Origin: a virus
Reading direction: 5' to 3' (one strand)
Virus record (IMG/VR): IMGVR_UViG_3300030419_006295
Coordinates: 1-21,951 of that record
Length of the DNA stretch: 21,951 bases
Part shown: positions 19,918-21,951 of the stretch, one piece after another
How positions within the stretch are numbered: the first letter of the stretch is position 1
Layout: every line of letters begins with the position of its first letter
The notes under the pieces: model-generated
The model's input: only the letters and a program-made list of their open reading frames with translations
What the model was told of the DNA's origin: nothing
Database searches by the model: none
Position numbers and translations under genes: made by a program

Positions 19918-21951
19918 ATGTCTACCCAAGACAAAAAGCCGGGAAACTTTGAAGCAGGAAGTCCAGTTCCTATTTTAAATTTGCCAATTGGTCAACTCAA
20001 CGATGTTATATCAGATGATGTTGGCGCTCAATCAATTGACTTTAATAGCGAAACAGCAATGTCTGTTATGGCACGCTCAACTGTTAAGGCTTTCACTCCT
20101 AATAAATTAGCTAACAGTGGTATACTTTTTGGTGTTATGTTGAGGGAAGAAATACCACCAGCAACAGGAGAAAAAATCTTAAGTGGTTTGGATAAGGCTC
20201 TTGAAGTAGCTGGAAGTGCACCGTTGGAGCTTAAAAAATATCGTGTTATGATCCCCGAATATCACGTTGGTCGTCCGGTTCCCACTAATTTAACAACCCC
20301 TACTGATTTTGATAATAAAATAATTGATTTATATCCTATTTTTGAGGCTTACGACACTGCTGTGGGCCTTGAAACCGTCAAGCCGGGGGATTTGGTCAAG
20401 GTGATGTTTAACAACACTGGTACGCGCTCTAGAGGGTTCTATCTAGGTCCTGTGAAGACAGATAGAGCTAGTCTAGGAGCAGGGGGAAATCCAAGTGGTC
20501 AAAACATTGCAAATGGTTTTAACTGTGGCTCTGGTAATCAAACATCGGGTGCTCCCGGCGATGGAACCTTATCATCTCCCACAACGTTCCCTGCTTCCCC
20601 TACTGCGACCGGACCTTGGAGTGCACCCGTTATCACTGAAGGTCAGGGGCACGGTAAAATTGAATTAATTCAAGGCCCCAATGCACAAAAGTGGCTAGCG
20701 AAAGGATTAGAAAAATATCAACAAAAAGGCTCCTACCAAGGGCTTTTATATGTAGGTAGGCTAGCCTCTAACGGCGCAACTGATGATGTAAATATGAAAG
20801 AAGGCGCAGGAAGAGGAACTTGGATATATATGCCAGCCATTTGTAATCCAAACCAACCAATAGAACTTATATATTGGTTTCACGGCATCAGGGGTTTTAC
20901 AAGCAATGATTACGGTAATCGTTTAAAAAAAGCCTCAAAAAGCTGGGAGAAAGCAAAAAGAAATTTCATTTTAGTCCAGCACGAATGTCTATGGTCGAAA
21001 GAAAACGCCGCCAAAAAAACAGGAGTTCAAAGACAAAAAACAGATAGAGGTGCAAGAGGTTGGACAGACAGACAATGGAATAATTATGGCTATCAAAGAA
21101 CTTCCGAAAATGCGACCGGACTTTGGGGTCCACCTGCTGGAATTACCAAGCCAGCGAATTTCGTTGAGGGTAGATATCCTGATTATATAACACCAAAATG
21201 GCCAAATGCTATCCCTGCGGGTGGGAATTTTTATGAAATGCATAAAGAAACTATGCAAATACTTCAAAAAACATTTGGTGTGAAGGACACAAGCAAGGTT
21301 CAAGTCACAGTAATGGGGCATTCTGCGGGGGGAGCAGCTATCGGCGGCGCAGCAAGAATGGGGCAATTGGCCCAAGTTAGGCCCAACCGAATTGTTTTTT
21401 CAGATGCGATATATGCTGGTAGCACTACGAATGGCTTTGCTGACAGCGATATTTTTGATGTATTCCAATATTATGTCAAAGACAACCCTCAGTGCCTTTT
21501 AGAGTCCCACACAACAAACGATGGAAGTAAATCTCCATTAAAAAATTCTTATGCTTTTTTTGGGGCCTTGAAAAAAGCTGTGGACGAACTTCCTAATGGT
21601 GATTACACAAGCATTGCCAATAAAATGATTGAGAACGTTTGGAAAAATATGATTTATAAAGATCTAAAAGGTGATAAAAAGATTGAGGCTAGTATTCAAA
21701 CAAAAAAAGATTCTAAGAATAGAATACAAAGTAAGGTTTTATGGGATTATTATAGTATAGGAAAAAAAGTTATTAATAATAAAAGCGAAGCCTATGTTGT
21801 TCCACTCTCTAAATTTCCCAATCTGGCATTTAAGAGTTGGTTGATGCCAACCGTCCCGCCGAAGAAGAAACATTCAGCAGCAGCAGTTCCAATATTACAG
21901 TTTATACCTACAAATGTTTCACCTCCAATTACTACGGATGCCGCTACCCCG
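19918..21951 (+). CDS. virion spike-like protein: OB-fold plus alpha/beta-hydrolase domain (3' end outside window)
   Basis: The frame is open for 678 residues to the window edge. Residues 105-180 look like the gp5-type OB-fold of phage tail spikes: KYRVMIPEYHVGRPVP, IIDLYPIF, KPGDLVKVMF and GFYLGPV. Residues 182-237 are a Gly/Ser/Thr/Pro linker. From about 298 an alpha/beta-hydrolase follows: IELIYWFHGIRG (315-326) with the HG oxyanion turn, and VTVMGHSAGG (463-472) with nucleophile Ser469 in the G-x-S-x-G elbow. Asp496 in FSDAIY and His531 or His652 could complete the triad. AAGGAG at 19903-19908 supports the ATG. Such spikes usually carry lysozyme or peptidase domains; an esterase or lipase here could attack acyl groups of the outer membrane, LPS or capsule. 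The OB call is by eye; the hydrolase call is firm. Confidence 0.82.
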   Translation, partial: MSTQDKKPGNFEAGSPVPILNLPIGQLNDVISDDVGAQSIDFNSETAMSVMARSTVKAFTPNKLANSGILFGVMLREEIPPATGEKILSGLDKALEVAGSAPLELKKYRVMIPEYHVGRPVPTNLTTPTDFDNKIIDLYPIFEAYDTAVGLETVKPGDLVKVMFNNTGTRSRGFYLGPVKTDRASLGAGGNPSGQNIANGFNCGSGNQTSGAPGDGTLSSPTTFPASPTATGPWSAPVITEGQGHGKIELIQGPNAQKWLAKGLEKYQQKGSYQGLLYVGRLASNGATDDVNMKEGAGRGTWIYMPAICNPNQPIELIYWFHGIRGFTSNDYGNRLKKASKSWEKAKRNFILVQHECLWSKENAAKKTGVQRQKTDRGARGWTDRQWNNYGYQRTSENATGLWGPPAGITKPANFVEGRYPDYITPKWPNAIPAGGNFYEMHKETMQILQKTFGVKDTSKVQVTVMGHSAGGAAIGGAARMGQLAQVRPNRIVFSDAIYAGSTTNGFADSDIFDVFQYYVKDNPQCLLESHTTNDGSKSPLKNSYAFFGALKKAVDELPNGDYTSIANKMIENVWKNMIYKDLKGDKKIEASIQTKKDSKNRIQSKVLWDYYSIGKKVINNKSEAYVVPLSKFPNLAFKSWLMPTVPPKKKHSAAAVPILQFIPTNVSPPITTDAATP

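Noticed and set aside
20989-21375. Minus-strand open frame of 128 codons
   Set aside because: It is antisense to the hydrolase domain, including its Ser469 motif, and has no recognisable features.

Overview
The window looks like part of a tailed-phage genome, probably a T4-related or T4-like myovirus infecting a Gram-negative, likely aquatic, bacterium. The DNA is AT-rich, genes overlap by a few bases or abut, and nearly all lie on the + strand. Phage signatures include a T4 gp55-like late sigma factor, a PIN-PhoH protein, a small FmdB-type zinc ribbon, short overlapping genes of unknown function, and a large protein with a gp5-like OB-fold. Two gene products carry lipoprotein signal peptides, which fits a Gram-negative host. 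I saw no integrase, transposase, tRNA, rRNA or CRISPR array.

Layout. (1) 1-1158: the 3' part of a gene resembling type II (archaeal-type) glyceraldehyde-3-phosphate dehydrogenase, an unknown small protein and a small lipoprotein. (2) 1145-1870: the only convincing minus-strand gene, a lipoprotein with a trypsin-like serine protease domain and a T4-type late-promoter motif (TATAAATA) upstream. (3) 1977-5370: PIN-PhoH, a compact terminator/promoter, a small acidic protein, an HExxH metalloprotease-like protein, a small protein with a basic tail and a Cas4-like PD-(D/E)XK nuclease. (4) 5378-12683: an unbroken run of glycosyltransferases (GT4; a GT4-GT2 gene split by a frameshift; three DXD-type enzymes; an exostosin-like GT47) with an FkbM methyltransferase. 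(5) 12684-12915: a sigma70-like promoter and a coding-looking frame that lacks a normal start. (6) 12915-18167: sugar-nucleotide synthesis, with a HAD phosphatase, a truncated GDPD-like gene, HddA-like kinase, GmhA-like isomerase, nucleotidyltransferase, SDR epimerase/dehydratase, a short nucleotide-sugar dehydrogenase, a 57-aa protein and Gmd. (7) 18164-19914: small phage core genes and the late sigma factor. (8) 19918 to the right edge: a virion-type OB-fold protein fused to an alpha/beta-hydrolase domain, open at the window end.

How it may work together. Blocks 4-6 could form a glycan factory. GmhA, HddA, HAD phosphatase and nucleotidyltransferase follow the order of the activated-heptose pathway. 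Gmd, the SDR and the dehydrogenase could then diversify nucleotide sugars, and the glycosyltransferases and FkbM enzyme would assemble and methylate a glycan on either the virion or the host surface. The late sigma factor, the late-promoter motif before the lipoprotein protease and the spike-like hydrolase suggest a second theme of proteins acting at the host envelope. All functions are read from motifs and remembered family patterns; no database search was run.
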